A stretch of DNA of 64,000 nucleotides, taken from contig JBFLXH010000011.1 in the NCBI GenBank assembly GCA_040757295.1, positions 5,284-69,283 on the forward strand, written 5' to 3'. Under the pieces are notes generated by a model. It saw nothing but the letters and a program-made list of their open reading frames with translations. It was not told the DNA's origin and ran no database searches. Shown in pieces: positions 34,144-43,247 of the stretch (position 1 is the first letter of the stretch; each line of letters begins with the position of its first letter). The position numbers and the translations under genes were made by a program. Source of the stretch: JAGXSE01 sp040757295 (GTDB lineage Bacteria; Bacillota; PH28-bin88).

Positions 34144-34536
34144 ATGGAATTAACGACTGGCTTGCGAGGGGAAGCAAGAGGAAAAGTTGATGCCGGCAAT
34201 ACGGCAGTGAAGTACGGCAGTGGCAGTGTGGACGTGTTCGCCACTCCCGCCATGATCGGGTTGATGGAAAAAGCAGCCTTGACCAGTGTAGACTCGTTGC
34301 TGGGAGAGGGCATGGCCACGGTGGGAATAGCCCTGGACGTAAAACACTTGGCGGCCACTCCCATGGGGATGGAGGTAGTAGCCACTTCGGAACTGGTTGA
34401 AATTGATGGAAAAAGACTGGTTTTTCGCGTCGAGGCCTGGGACGGTAAAGAAAAGATCGGTGAGGGCACCCACCAGCGGTACATCATTTCACTGGCTAAA
34501 TTCATGGAAAAAGTGCGGGCCAAAGCAGGTATCTGA
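34144..34536 (+). CDS. FlK-like thioesterase
   Basis: This 130-residue hot-dog fold protein is related to fluoroacetyl-CoA thioesterase. The catalytic Glu lies in LMEKAAL and the His in VKHLAATP; the position corresponding to the FlK Thr reads Ser or Thr in this region. Such proteins hydrolyse small acyl-CoAs. It follows the phosphatase gene after 43 bases with a GGGAGGGAAGGG site. The acyl-CoA substrate is not evident. Confidence 0.8.
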   Translation: MELTTGLRGEARGKVDAGNTAVKYGSGSVDVFATPAMIGLMEKAALTSVDSLLGEGMATVGIALDVKHLAATPMGMEVVATSELVEIDGKRLVFRVEAWDGKEKIGEGTHQRYIISLAKFMEKVRAKAGI

Positions 34537-34567
34537 ACAGTTAAATCCCCAAGGGAGGTAGGTGGCG

Positions 34568-35089
34568 ATGGAAGCCAGGGAGCGGCGCAAATTAATACTG
34601 CAATTGCTGGGCACATCAGAGGAGCCCCTCACGGGGACGGAACTGGCCAGGAGGATGTCGGTCAGCCGCCAGGTTATCGTGCAGGATATGGCTGTCTTGC
34701 GAGCGTCAGGCGAACAGATTTTGGCCACTCCCCAAGGATATATGATGGTTCCTCCGGCTGCAGCAAGGGGGAAAACCCGAAACTTTGCCGTGTGCCATGA
34801 CCGCCAGCGGCTGGAGGAAGAACTGCTGCTCATTATTGACAGGGGCGGCGAGGTGCTGGATGTGGCAGTCGAGCACCCCGTATATGGCGAACTCAAGGGG
34901 CTATTAATGCTTTCCTCCCGGCAGGACGTGGCCGATTTTCTCTCACGGTTGGGACAAACCGGGGCAGAGCCCCTATTGGCCCTGACGGGGGGCACCCATA
35001 TCCACACTGTCCAGGCTAGGTCGGAACAGGTCTTGGACGAAATCCAGGCCGCCCTGAAGCGGGCTGGCCTCCTGCTGGAAGACAATTAA
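34568..35089 (+). CDS. niaR: NiaR-type niacin-responsive transcriptional repressor (HTH + 3H domain)
   Basis: This 173-residue regulator has an HTH_11 domain at about 4-60 (TGTELARRMSVSRQVIVQDMAVLRA) and the ligand-binding 3H domain. The 3H domain's conserved histidines are seen in VCHDR, EHPVYGEL and GGTHIHTV. NiaR (YrxA) binds nicotinic acid and represses NAD synthesis and salvage genes. No nad genes lie nearby; the ECF-like membrane protein at 41600 could be a target but this is untested. ATG 34568 follows AGGGAGGTAGG. Confidence 0.88.
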   Translation: MEARERRKLILQLLGTSEEPLTGTELARRMSVSRQVIVQDMAVLRASGEQILATPQGYMMVPPAAARGKTRNFAVCHDRQRLEEELLLIIDRGGEVLDVAVEHPVYGELKGLLMLSSRQDVADFLSRLGQTGAEPLLALTGGTHIHTVQARSEQVLDEIQAALKRAGLLLEDN

Positions 35090-35097
35090 AAGAAAAA

Positions 35098-35116
35098 GGA
35101 GGCCTGCTGGGCCTCC
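35098..35116. terminator. Bidirectional terminator between niaR and glcF-like gene
   Basis: GGAGGCC-TGCTG-GGCCTCC, with T-rich sequence after it on the plus strand and a TTTTTCT tract on the minus strand. Confidence 0.8.
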
Positions 35117-35121
35117 TTTGT

Positions 35122-36462
35122 TTAACCAACAGATCCAAGGGTTGGTACCAGTTTTGACAATGCTCCCAAGTTGGTCCGGGGTTGGACCAGGCCGCCGGCC
35201 AGGAAGAGGCTGAAAATCGCAAGCTGGACAGGATGGAGAACCGGAAGGGGCAAGCCAAAAAGCTTTAGCCCATAAGTTAACTGCATGGTGCAGGCCGGGC
35301 AGGAGGTGACCACTGCCTCTGCTCCCGTTTGCATGATATTGTTAATCTTCCGCTTTAGCACCTGGCGGGACAATTCAGGGTGGGTGATGCTGAAGGAACC
35401 GGCGCCCCCGCAGCACATGTCTGCTTCCTTCATTTCCACCAGCCTGAGGCCAGGAATAAATCCCAACACCTTGCGGGGAGCTTCTTTGACCTTTAGGCCC
35501 CGGACCAAATGGCAGGGGTCATGATAGGTAACAGTAATGGGCAAGGGCGCCAGCTTTTCTGTTGACAAGCCCTGTTCAGCCAGCCAACTGGTTACATCCT
35601 TAACCCGCAGAGCCATCACTTGTGCCGAGGATTCGGCGGGAGCAGCCAGCCATTGGGGGTATTCCTTCAGAGAATTGCTGCAGGTTGCGCAATCAGTAAT
35701 GATCGGCCCAGAGGTTTTTTCAACCAGGAGGGACACGTTTTTCAGAGCCAGGCGGACAGCCTCCTCCTGGTCCCCGCTGTTGTGGTGGGGAGCCCCGCAG
35801 CAATTGGTATCTGGTATCGTTACCTGGCAATGTAGGGCTTCCAAGAGGTCCAGGGTGGCCAGGCCGATATTTCCCACCAGGTTTTCCACCGCACAGCCCA
35901 GGAAATAGGTCACCTGCGGCCCGGTACCTTTGGCCAGGGGTTTTTCCAGGAGGACTTGGCGAACATTCGGGCTTATTTCTGCCGGCAGCATGGCTTCTGC
36001 TGCTCTTAAGCCCTGGCTGGCCCCAGCCAGGCCGGACTTTCTGACCAGCCACCGGGTGCCAGATTTTTGATAAAACCTGGCTAGCTTATTCAAAAACCTG
36101 GTCCGGTTGCTATGAGAAAAGACACCCCGGTAAAGCATCCGTTGCAGCAAGGATAGTCCATGGCTGCGGCACCAGGCCGACCTGGCCGCCAGCATGATCT
36201 TATCGGTAGCCACGTTGGAGGGGCAGTTCACCACGCAGGACTTACATAGGAGGCATGCATCAACCATCTTAAAGACAGCGGGTTCTTTTTCAAATTCAAT
36301 TTGGCCGTCAACAGCCATCCGGAGCATCCGGTTTCGTCCCCGGGCAACAGCCATTTCTTCCCCTGTGGCCCTGTAGGTAGGGCAGGCGTCTTGGCAGAGG
36401 CCGCAACGGTTGCACCGCATAACCTCTTTCTTAATTATTTCGCTTGCCAGCTGGTTACCCAA
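35122..36462 (-). CDS. glcF: GlcF-like iron-sulfur subunit of a 2-hydroxyacid oxidase
   Basis: This 446-residue protein has two N-terminal ferredoxin motifs (CNRCGLCQDACP at about 17-28 and CLLCKSCVVNCP). Two cysteine-rich CCG domains follow (NCCGAPHHNSG and DMCCGGAGSF), as in GlcF, GlpC and heterodisulfide reductase HdrD-type subunits. It would pass electrons from the FAD subunits encoded just upstream to the quinone or menaquinone pool or to a soluble acceptor. It starts one base after the glcE-like stop, and the operon ends at a strong bidirectional terminator. Confidence 0.88.
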   Translation of the reverse strand: MGNQLASEIIKKEVMRCNRCGLCQDACPTYRATGEEMAVARGRNRMLRMAVDGQIEFEKEPAVFKMVDACLLCKSCVVNCPSNVATDKIMLAARSAWCRSHGLSLLQRMLYRGVFSHSNRTRFLNKLARFYQKSGTRWLVRKSGLAGASQGLRAAEAMLPAEISPNVRQVLLEKPLAKGTGPQVTYFLGCAVENLVGNIGLATLDLLEALHCQVTIPDTNCCGAPHHNSGDQEEAVRLALKNVSLLVEKTSGPIITDCATCSNSLKEYPQWLAAPAESSAQVMALRVKDVTSWLAEQGLSTEKLAPLPITVTYHDPCHLVRGLKVKEAPRKVLGFIPGLRLVEMKEADMCCGGAGSFSITHPELSRQVLKRKINNIMQTGAEAVVTSCPACTMQLTYGLKLFGLPLPVLHPVQLAIFSLFLAGGLVQPRTNLGALSKLVPTLGSVG

Positions 36463-36463
36463 G

Positions 36464-37774
36464 TTACTGCACCCCCTTCAGGACTAAAGCTTGCGGGTTA
36501 AGAATGCGGAAAGGATCCACCGTATCTTTTAACCTGCCTAAGAGTTGGTAATAGGCTGGGGGTTTGGTCGGTCTCACGATTTGCAAAGGATTGTCCATGG
36601 CCAAAATTCCCTGGTGGGTAGAAGCTAAACGAACTAATTCGGTCTGGAGATGACCCCAGTTTGCCCCCTTTGCGGGTAGGGCAAAGCGCAGGCGGCCGGT
36701 TCCCAAGTCCACCCATAATTTTGAGGGGACGTTATTCTCTGTTAATCCAGCCAATTCCCTAGCCGTTTCTCCGGCAAATTTCTTGGGAACACTTATGGTT
36801 CCCGCGATTTCATCCGTTTCTGTATTGCGCCCGTTAAAGGCGTTGACGGATTGGCGCCAGTAAGCATCCATTTCCGCAGAGGTGTCCTTGCTGGAAGTAT
36901 GCCCGCCTAAGCTCATGATTTTTGCTTCGTGTCTCGCTAGGCTTTCCTTAGTTCCATCACATGCAGTGACTAAGAGCCATCCCTTAGGGAGGTGTAAATC
37001 TGGTATTGCTGCCGCTTGCGCGGGAGAAAGCAAATGAACGGCTGCCGGTGAAAGGCCGGCATGAAGCAGTTCTGAGGCAGCAATTAAGGCACCCTTAAGT
37101 TGAGCATAGGAGGTAAAAAATATCTTTTCCTGTTCTGGGTTAGGGATCAGGCGGATTATTAAACTGGTAATAATCCCCAAGGTTCCCCAGCTGCCAACAA
37201 CCAAAGAACTGAGGTCATAACCGGCAACGTTTTTTACGCTTTTACCTCCGGCCCGGACTATTTTCCCTTCAGCGGTGACGTATTCCGCACCCAGTACGAA
37301 GTGGCGTAAGGATCCGAAGCGGAGGTTTTTGGGGCCGCCCAGGTTCCTGGCTGCTTCGCCGCCAAGAGTGGATAATTCCGGGATGGCAGGGAGCACAGGC
37401 AACCGCAGGCCATACGGCTGCAGGGCAGCCTGCAGTTGGGCATTGGTGACTCCTGCCTCTACTACGGCTGTAAGGTTATTAGGGCGGATTTCCAGGATCT
37501 TATTCATGGATTTTAACGAAAGGGCCAGACCACCTTTTACAGGTTCCATGCCTTGCCAAAGGCTCGTTCCCCCACCAACGGGAAGGATAGGAGCCCTTTG
37601 TCCAGCAGCAAGCCGGACAGCGTCCCTGACCTCTTCAGTGTTCTGGGGAACCGCTGCCGCATCCGGGCAGAAGGGAGGGTACAGGCCATAGCGGCTGAAG
37701 TTTTTGGCATCTTTATCTATCGGAATAGACAGCTGTACAGAATTTTGGTTTGAAAGCTTTGGTAAAGCGTCCAC
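36464..37774 (-). CDS. glcE: GlcE-like FAD-binding subunit
   Basis: This 436-residue FAD-binding oxidoreductase is of the vanillyl-alcohol-oxidase fold. The flavin loop is PILPVGGGTSLWQG (about 60-73), followed by LEIRPNNLTAVVEAG and GGPKNLRFGSLRHFVLGAEYV. It lacks some of the substrate-site residues of the GlcD-type subunit, as is usual for GlcE. It lies between glcD- and glcF-like genes and is translationally tight with both. The substrate is probably glycolate or lactate. Confidence 0.85.
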   Translation of the reverse strand: MDALPKLSNQNSVQLSIPIDKDAKNFSRYGLYPPFCPDAAAVPQNTEEVRDAVRLAAGQRAPILPVGGGTSLWQGMEPVKGGLALSLKSMNKILEIRPNNLTAVVEAGVTNAQLQAALQPYGLRLPVLPAIPELSTLGGEAARNLGGPKNLRFGSLRHFVLGAEYVTAEGKIVRAGGKSVKNVAGYDLSSLVVGSWGTLGIITSLIIRLIPNPEQEKIFFTSYAQLKGALIAASELLHAGLSPAAVHLLSPAQAAAIPDLHLPKGWLLVTACDGTKESLARHEAKIMSLGGHTSSKDTSAEMDAYWRQSVNAFNGRNTETDEIAGTISVPKKFAGETARELAGLTENNVPSKLWVDLGTGRLRFALPAKGANWGHLQTELVRLASTHQGILAMDNPLQIVRPTKPPAYYQLLGRLKDTVDPFRILNPQALVLKGVQ

Positions 37775-37789
37775 CTGACTACCACCTTT

Positions 37790-39178
37790 CTAAGACTGTT
37801 CCCTTTCCGGAAGCAGCTTGTCCGGATTAAGGAGACCTGTGGGGTCAAAAACGGTTTTCAATTTATGCATAAACTCCAGAGTGTCAGGGGTAAAGGCATC
37901 CTTCATGTGCCTCCGCTTTTCCAGGCCGATGCCGTGTTCTCCTGTCAGGGTCCCTTCACTTGCCAGGGTTTCGTGGAACAGTTCCTCCGAGGCCTGTTCG
38001 ACCCTGGATATTTCATCCTGGTCTCCTGGCTGGTAGAGGAGATGGGGGTGCAGGTTGCCATCCCCTGCATGAGCCACCTGGGCGATGGTGATACCGTATT
38101 TTATTCCTATAGCTGCTACCCGTTCCAGCATTTCTGGCAAGCGGTCCCTGGGTACAGTTACATCCTGGACAACGTAAGCAGGCCTTAAACGGCCAATCGT
38201 GCCATTTACAGACCGGCGGCCCAACCACAGAGTTTCTCTTTCGGCGGCGCTGGCGGCAGAACGCCAGCTTTGGGCGCCGTTTTTCTGCAGGACCTCAATA
38301 ATCACATCTATTTGCCGCTTGATTTCCTCTTGATAGCCGTCAACCTCAATTAACAGGATTGCCTCCGCGTCTCTTGGCAGGCCCAGCTGGATAAAATCGT
38401 CCACTGCTCTAGTCAGGGTGCGATCCATTATTTCCAGGGTTGGTGGGACAATTCCCCGGGCGATGATTTCTGACACCGCATCCCCGGCTTTTTCCAGACT
38501 GTTGAAAACCGATAATACCGTCTGAACGGCTTCAGGCTGGCGGGTAAGCTTACACAATATTTTAGTCGCAATGCCAAGGGTTCCTTCTGAACCCACCATT
38601 AGCCAAGTGAGATCGATATCTGGATAAGCCTCTCCCAGAAGACCGCCGGTCGTAATGATGCTGCCATCCGGCAAGACAACCTCCAGGCCCAGGATATGAT
38701 TTTTGGTAACTCCGTATTTCACTCCCCGGATACCGCCGGCACATTCCCCCACATTACCTCCAATTGTTGCGGCTTTTTGACTAGAGGGATCCGGAGCAAA
38801 AATGTATTTATATGGTTCCAAGGCCCGCTGCAGGTCAAGGTTAACTACTCCGGGCTCAACCAGAGCGGTTTCATTTTCGATATCGATTTCCAAGATCCTG
38901 TTCATTTTGGTTAAGACCAGGGCAATGCCCCCTTTGATAGGGACAGAGCCACCGCTCAGATTGGTCCCGGCTCCCCTGGGGACTACCGGAATCCGGTGGG
39001 AGTAGGCCAATTGCATAACCCGGCTGACTTCATCAGTATTATGAGGAAAAACAACTGCATCTGGCAGTCCGAAATAGGGGGAGGAGTCGAAGGCATAAGC
39101 CTCTCTCTCAATCAAAGAAGTAAGGACAGAGGCGGAGCCTACAATTTCCCGCAGCGAATTTATTATGCTTGGTTGCAT
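37790..39178 (-). CDS. glcD: GlcD-like FAD-linked 2-hydroxyacid dehydrogenase (glycolate/D-lactate type)
   Basis: This 462-residue catalytic subunit has the FAD-binding PP-loop VVPRGAGTNLSGGSVP (about 60-75), the DPSSQKAATIGGNVGECAGG segment, and a C-terminal FAD-linked oxidase domain. That domain includes HAGDGNLHPHLL and GTLTGEHGIGLEKR. It oxidises a 2-hydroxyacid to the 2-oxoacid. AGGAGGTC stands before its start. The three-gene order D-E-F is that of glycolate oxidase; D-lactate is an equally likely substrate in an anaerobe. No lactate permease is adjacent. Confidence 0.9.
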   Translation of the reverse strand: MQPSIINSLREIVGSASVLTSLIEREAYAFDSSPYFGLPDAVVFPHNTDEVSRVMQLAYSHRIPVVPRGAGTNLSGGSVPIKGGIALVLTKMNRILEIDIENETALVEPGVVNLDLQRALEPYKYIFAPDPSSQKAATIGGNVGECAGGIRGVKYGVTKNHILGLEVVLPDGSIITTGGLLGEAYPDIDLTWLMVGSEGTLGIATKILCKLTRQPEAVQTVLSVFNSLEKAGDAVSEIIARGIVPPTLEIMDRTLTRAVDDFIQLGLPRDAEAILLIEVDGYQEEIKRQIDVIIEVLQKNGAQSWRSAASAAERETLWLGRRSVNGTIGRLRPAYVVQDVTVPRDRLPEMLERVAAIGIKYGITIAQVAHAGDGNLHPHLLYQPGDQDEISRVEQASEELFHETLASEGTLTGEHGIGLEKRRHMKDAFTPDTLEFMHKLKTVFDPTGLLNPDKLLPEREQS

Positions 39179-39244
39179 TTATGTAGACCTCCTTGCCGGC
39201 TGATCAAGTATGCTGTTCGGGGAATCGCTGAATGAAAAAGGAAA

Positions 39245-39264
39245 CAACCCGGCAGTGCGGGTTG
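39245..39264 (-). terminator. Terminator after panB
   Basis: On the minus strand CAACCCG-CACTGC-CGGGTTG is followed by TTTCCTTTTT. It separates panB from the glcDEF-like operon. Confidence 0.65.
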
Positions 39265-39359
39265 AACCTTGCCTGATTACTATTATATTAATTATTTGAT
39301 AAAAAAGATAGATGGGGATCAGCAAAGGAACCCTTGCCAGGTCAAAAATGGGAGGATGC

Positions 39360-40208
39360 TTATTTCAACATGGCCAAGAACTTTTCTTCTTCCTCCTTGG
39401 GCATTCCGTAAGTGTACTGGGGCTCGGGGAAGGCCCCGGAGACTACCTCGTCTTTATATTGGGTTAAGGCGGCCAGGATAGTCTCGTTAATATTGGCGTA
39501 TTTCTTAACGAATTTGGGCACGAAGCGGTCGAAGAACCCGATGATATCATGAACGATTAACAATTGGCCATGGGCGTCAGGTCCTGAACCCAGACTGATG
39601 ACAGGGATGCGCATCCGTTCAGTAATGGCTTTTTGAACTGCCGGCGGAACTGCTTCCACCAAGAGGCTGCAGGCTCCGGCTTCCTGTAAAGCTAAAGCGT
39701 CCTGCACCAGCTTCATGGCTGATTCTGCGCTCCTGCCTTGAGCTTTAAAACCGCCTAACTGGGAAAGGGATTGAGGGGTGAGTCCAATATGTCCCATCAC
39801 AGGGATGGTGGCCCGGACAATGGCTGCTACTGTATCAGCCATTTCAACCCCGCCTTCAAGTTTTACACAATCAACCCCAGCTTCCGACATCAGGCGTCCT
39901 GCGTTACGGATAGCCTCTTCTTTAGAGATTTGGTAACTCATGTATGGCATATCCCCGATAACAAAGGCAGTTGGGGCTGCCCTGCGGACTGCTTCAGCGT
40001 GCCGTACCATCATATCCATGGTGACAGGAAGGGTGCTTTCATACCCATAAATGGTCATTCCAAGGGAATCTCCAACTAGGATAATGTCAATGCCGGCTTT
40101 TTCCTCTAATAAACCCAAGGGATAATCATAAGCGGTCAACATGGTGATAGGTTCTTTGGCTTCCATCTTTCTTACGAGTTCAGGGATGGTAATTTTTTTT
40201 CTGGTCAT
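39360..40208 (-). CDS. panB: 3-methyl-2-oxobutanoate hydroxymethyltransferase
   Basis: This 282-residue enzyme makes ketopantoate from 2-oxoisovalerate and methylene-tetrahydrofolate. Family motifs TAYDYPLG, VGDSLGM near the substrate Mg site, VKLEGG and GHIGLTPQS are all present, and the length is normal. AGGAGGTAC precedes the ATG. Its pathway partners panC and panD lie 18 kb away at 58353-59587, across the hydrogenase island, so the usual panBCD operon is split here. Confidence 0.95.
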   Translation of the reverse strand: MTRKKITIPELVRKMEAKEPITMLTAYDYPLGLLEEKAGIDIILVGDSLGMTIYGYESTLPVTMDMMVRHAEAVRRAAPTAFVIGDMPYMSYQISKEEAIRNAGRLMSEAGVDCVKLEGGVEMADTVAAIVRATIPVMGHIGLTPQSLSQLGGFKAQGRSAESAMKLVQDALALQEAGACSLLVEAVPPAVQKAITERMRIPVISLGSGPDAHGQLLIVHDIIGFFDRFVPKFVKKYANINETILAALTQYKDEVVSGAFPEPQYTYGMPKEEEEKFLAMLK

Positions 40209-40294
40209 TACTTTTGTACCTCCTAATATTATTTGTTCATTTGAGTCTTTAAAGAGTGCTTAATTCCAGGAATAGCATGCCTCCTTTCCTGATT

Positions 40295-41086
40295 TTACCT
40301 GATGGGTTTTTTATACCCCAATTTACATGAAAGGCTTAAGGCAGTTTCTTTTATGGCAGAAACCACTTGGGGAACCCGGCTTTCCGGCATCCGAGTAGGC
40401 GAACTGGATATGCTGATGGCCGCCACTACCTGGCCGGTGTGGTCCCTGAGCGGGGCAGCAACGCATTTTAAGCCGTATTCCAGTTCTTCATTGTCAACCG
40501 CATAACCGCAACTGGCAACGCCTAGGAGATGGTTCCAAAGGACATCCGGTTCGCTAATGGTGTGCTCCGTATACTTTACCAATAAGGCGCCCGCCATCAG
40601 GGCATCAAAATCCGGTCTGGGCAGGCTGGATAAAAGCACCTTGCCAACGGCTGTGCAGTGAAGCGGCAGCCGTTTACCCACCCTTGAATAGCGAACCATT
40701 GCATTTTGGGGTTCCATCTTTTCGATATAAATAGCCTCATTTCCATCTCGGACTACCAAGTGGACGGTTTCGTTGAACTGTTCTGATAATCCCTGCAAAA
40801 ACAGCCTTGCTTCATGACGCAAGTCAATCTGTTCAACAGCTGCGCATCCTAACTCAAACAACTTTAACGAAAGGCGGTATTTGCTGGGACCTTTTTTTTC
40901 CAGGAGGCCTTTTTTAACTAATGCCAAGACCAGGCGGTGGATAGTGCTTTTATGTAAGCCTAAGTGGGAGCTGAGTTCTGCCAGGTTCCATTCCGGTTGA
41001 ATGGAAAAAGCCAGCAAGATGTCTATTGCCCGCTCAACGCTTCTAACAGACCGAGTCCCTTCTCTGGGTTTGACTGGCGCCACCAA
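40295..41086 (-). CDS. IclR-family transcriptional regulator
   Basis: This 263-residue regulator has a winged HTH at about 15-75 (LAELSSHLGLHKSTIHRLVLALVKKG) and the IclR effector domain from about 85 (LHCTAVGKVLLSSLP, VDNEELEYGLKCVAAPLRD). It lies upstream of panB and the glcDEF-like operon on the same strand, so the hydroxyacid dehydrogenase operon is a plausible target. The start is TTG with a weak ribosome site. Confidence 0.88.
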   Translation of the reverse strand: MVAPVKPREGTRSVRSVERAIDILLAFSIQPEWNLAELSSHLGLHKSTIHRLVLALVKKGLLEKKGPSKYRLSLKLFELGCAAVEQIDLRHEARLFLQGLSEQFNETVHLVVRDGNEAIYIEKMEPQNAMVRYSRVGKRLPLHCTAVGKVLLSSLPRPDFDALMAGALLVKYTEHTISEPDVLWNHLLGVASCGYAVDNEELEYGLKCVAAPLRDHTGQVVAAISISSSPTRMPESRVPQVVSAIKETALSLSCKLGYKKPIR

Positions 41087-41212
41087 CCTTTCAAAATAGT
41101 CTTGCTATGCAAGATAAAAATACTGCAATGCGAGATGCCGCGTACTGGGAACTTCGCCACGAATGTCCCCATTTCCTGCTAGTCCCTCCATTTAAACTTC
41201 TTTTGTTACTAT

Positions 41213-41411
41213 TCAGACCCCCACGCCGCCTATGGCGGCACCATCAGAGGGATGAAAAAATATGACAAGCTATTTTCAGGGCAGTAGTCAGAATTCAGAA
41301 TACTTCGAGACGTTCAACTGGCTCTTGGCTTTTTGCGGGGGTCACAATCCCCCTCTGAAGCCAAGACCCAGTTGAATCCTTGCCGGGCATTTAATGAGCG
41401 AGGCCACTAAT
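41213..41411. repeat. Mosaic repeat cluster D-C-B(partial)
   Basis: Module D (41213-41288) carries CCGCCTATGGCGG and GAGGGATGAAAAAATATGAC. Module C (41312-41377) has near-perfect arms GTTCAACTGGCTCTTGGCTT and AAGCCAAGACCCAGTTGAAT with an inner GGGGG/CCCCC stem. A stub of the two-hairpin repeat follows (TTAATGAGCGAGGCCACTAA, 41391-41410). Confidence 0.75.
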
Positions 41412-41418
41412 TTAATTG

Positions 41419-41447
41419 TTGACAATACCTAGGGGGTAATTTACACT
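41419..41447 (+). promoter_or_regulatory. Promoter for the ECF-like gene
   Basis: TTGACA, 17 bases, TACACT, starting directly after the repeat stub. Leader length to the start codon is about 145 bases. Confidence 0.5.
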
Positions 41448-41493
41448 ATTAGGTAATAGAAAGGTCTTTTTTTTAGGCTATGATGACAAGACA

Positions 41494-41592
41494 GCTGACA
41501 TTACATGAAGGGAGCAAGCTGGGAAATGAAAGATGGATAAGGTGATGGTCATCAAGAACGGTTATCAGGCTGACATTACATGAAGGGAGCAA
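41494..41592 (+). repeat. Direct repeat duplicating a ribosome-binding leader
   Basis: A 24-base sequence beginning GCTGACATTACATGAAGGGAG occurs at 41494-41517 and again at 41569-41592. Each copy is followed within a few bases by ATGAAAG. The first ATG opens only four codons; the second is the gene start at 41600. Confidence 0.75.
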
Positions 41593-41599
41593 ACTAAAA

Positions 41600-42091
41600 A
41601 TGAAAGCGAGAGAATTAGCCATCGGAGGGCTGTTGACGGCTTTATCTCTGATTATACCTCTTGTCTTTGGCCAATCATTGCGGATTATTATTCCTCCTTT
41701 TTCGGCAACCCTGGCTTCCCATGTGCCCCTGTTTCTATCCATGCTGATTAGCCCGGGGGTAGCTATTATGGTAGGCTTAGCCTCTGCCTTCGGTTTTTTC
41801 ATTACCACAGATCCTGTGATTGCAGCCAGGGCCTTTATGCACGTGTTTGTGGGATTAGCCGGGGCAATCATGGTGAAAAGGGGTACCCCTTACTATAAAG
41901 CGTTGCTTGCAGTCCTGCCGCTCCATGCTGGCCTCGAAGCATTGGTGGTGATCCCCTTTGGGTTTGATGTATACCGTTGGGGAGTTGTGGTTGGAGTAGG
42001 CACTGCCCTGCATCACCTGGTGGATACCGCCATTAGCCTGGCCCTGGTGCAGACCCTGGGCCTTAAGCGCCTGCGCCAGTGGGCAGCCTAA
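41600..42091 (+). CDS. Small membrane protein resembling an ECF-transporter S component
   Basis: This 163-residue protein has five or six hydrophobic helices and begins KARELAIGGLLTALSLIIPLVFG, the style of substrate-binding S components of energy-coupling factor vitamin transporters (short N-terminus, Ala/Gly-rich helix 1). It does not show the BioY signature. No ATPase or T component is adjacent, so it would share a common ECF module. The vitamin is unknown; niacin is one possibility given the NiaR gene 6.5 kb away. Confidence 0.65.
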   Translation: MKARELAIGGLLTALSLIIPLVFGQSLRIIIPPFSATLASHVPLFLSMLISPGVAIMVGLASAFGFFITTDPVIAARAFMHVFVGLAGAIMVKRGTPYYKALLAVLPLHAGLEALVVIPFGFDVYRWGVVVGVGTALHHLVDTAISLALVQTLGLKRLRQWAA

Positions 42092-42104
42092 CTGGCTGCC
42101 AAAA

Positions 42105-43247
42105 CTATGTGGGGCGGATGCTGACCATTTTGCCGGCTCGCTTTAGTTTTTCCGCCAGGGCTGCCACCGCCTCCTGGCGCGAAAGGATCCCAGCCGGTTT
42201 TAAGGTATTGTTATGGGCTGGATTGATGGCCTGGCCGACCCAGAAATAAATTTCATCTGCTTCCGCAAAAAGTTTCAGTAAGTGGGCAGCCCCATAGCCG
42301 GCTTTATCCCAAAGCTCAGGCTCCTCAAAAGTATTATATGCCCGGTTTAAGTTGATGGCACCCTCACAAGCCAGGGCGATACCTGGTACTTCATAATAGG
42401 CAGGGGCGCCGAACTCCCCGGGATGCAATATGGGCGTCACCCCTAAGTGCTTAGCTAGCAAGGAGGTGGTGGTACCGCCGCAAACGGCCTTGGTGCCTTC
42501 AGCCTTAAGGAACTGGTCCAGCACCTGGGCGGTATGCTCTCTCTTTCCCGGGGGGCCGGTCAGCACCTGCAATACCCGGGGCTGGCGCAAAAAAATTACA
42601 CCTGCGGTGAGGTCGTCAAGGGGACGGTGCTGGCTGATGGCTGCTGCTTCCTTGATGATGGCCTGGGGGATGCGGGATATTTCCCCCCTCTTAGCCAGGC
42701 CGGAGGTGGTAAGAAACCTCTTTAAGCCGCTTTCGCCCCAGCCCCTGGGAAGAGATCTGCTTAGGCCGGCATTGACCACGCCATCGGTAAAACAAAGCAA
42801 GGCCTCATAGGGCCTTAAGTGGGTGCTGCCTTCCTGAATGACCTCTCCTTCCCAGTACTGGGGGCGAAAACCTATCTCTGCTATTCCCCTTAGGGTAAGG
42901 AGGAGGGGAGGAGGGGACTCGTAGCAGTAGACCAGTACCTCCCCATCAGGAGAAAAGCGGGTAGCCAGGAAAGCGGCCCAGGAACTCCCCTTTGCCCTGG
43001 CTATCCTTAGGGTCCGCAAGGCAGCCTTGATGGCTTCTCCAGGAGTGAAGCCGTTTTGAATCAAACCCAAAAAGTATTCGGCCGCCAAGGTGGCGCTCAC
43101 CTTGGCCGGCATCCCGCTGCCCAAACCATCAGCCAGAATTACCCAGGTCGCCTCTTCCCTGCGGGAGACTAACCAGAGGTCGCCGCAGTGGCGGTGCCCT
43201 GCCTTGCATTGCTGGTAAAAATAATCTTCCACAAACAGGCGCGGCAT
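42105..43247 (-). CDS. SpoIIE-type PP2C phosphatase associated with sensory hydrogenase
   Basis: This 380-residue soluble protein has a PP2C (SpoIIE-like) domain in its first 210 residues: LADGLGSGMPAKVSA, CFTDGVVNAG and RPLDDLTAGVIFL carry the metal-binding Asp residues. A C-terminal extension of about 170 residues (TGPPGKREHTAQVLDQFLKAEGTKAVCGG ...) has no family I recognise with certainty. Its start codon shares one base with the stop of the sensory hydrogenase gene (TGATG), so the two are translationally coupled. A likely role is output of the H2 or redox signal by dephosphorylating a partner. Confidence 0.8.
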   Translation of the reverse strand: MPRLFVEDYFYQQCKAGHRHCGDLWLVSRREEATWVILADGLGSGMPAKVSATLAAEYFLGLIQNGFTPGEAIKAALRTLRIARAKGSSWAAFLATRFSPDGEVLVYCYESPPPLLLTLRGIAEIGFRPQYWEGEVIQEGSTHLRPYEALLCFTDGVVNAGLSRSLPRGWGESGLKRFLTTSGLAKRGEISRIPQAIIKEAAAISQHRPLDDLTAGVIFLRQPRVLQVLTGPPGKREHTAQVLDQFLKAEGTKAVCGGTTTSLLAKHLGVTPILHPGEFGAPAYYEVPGIALACEGAINLNRAYNTFEEPELWDKAGYGAAHLLKLFAEADEIYFWVGQAINPAHNNTLKPAGILSRQEAVAALAEKLKRAGKMVSIRPT

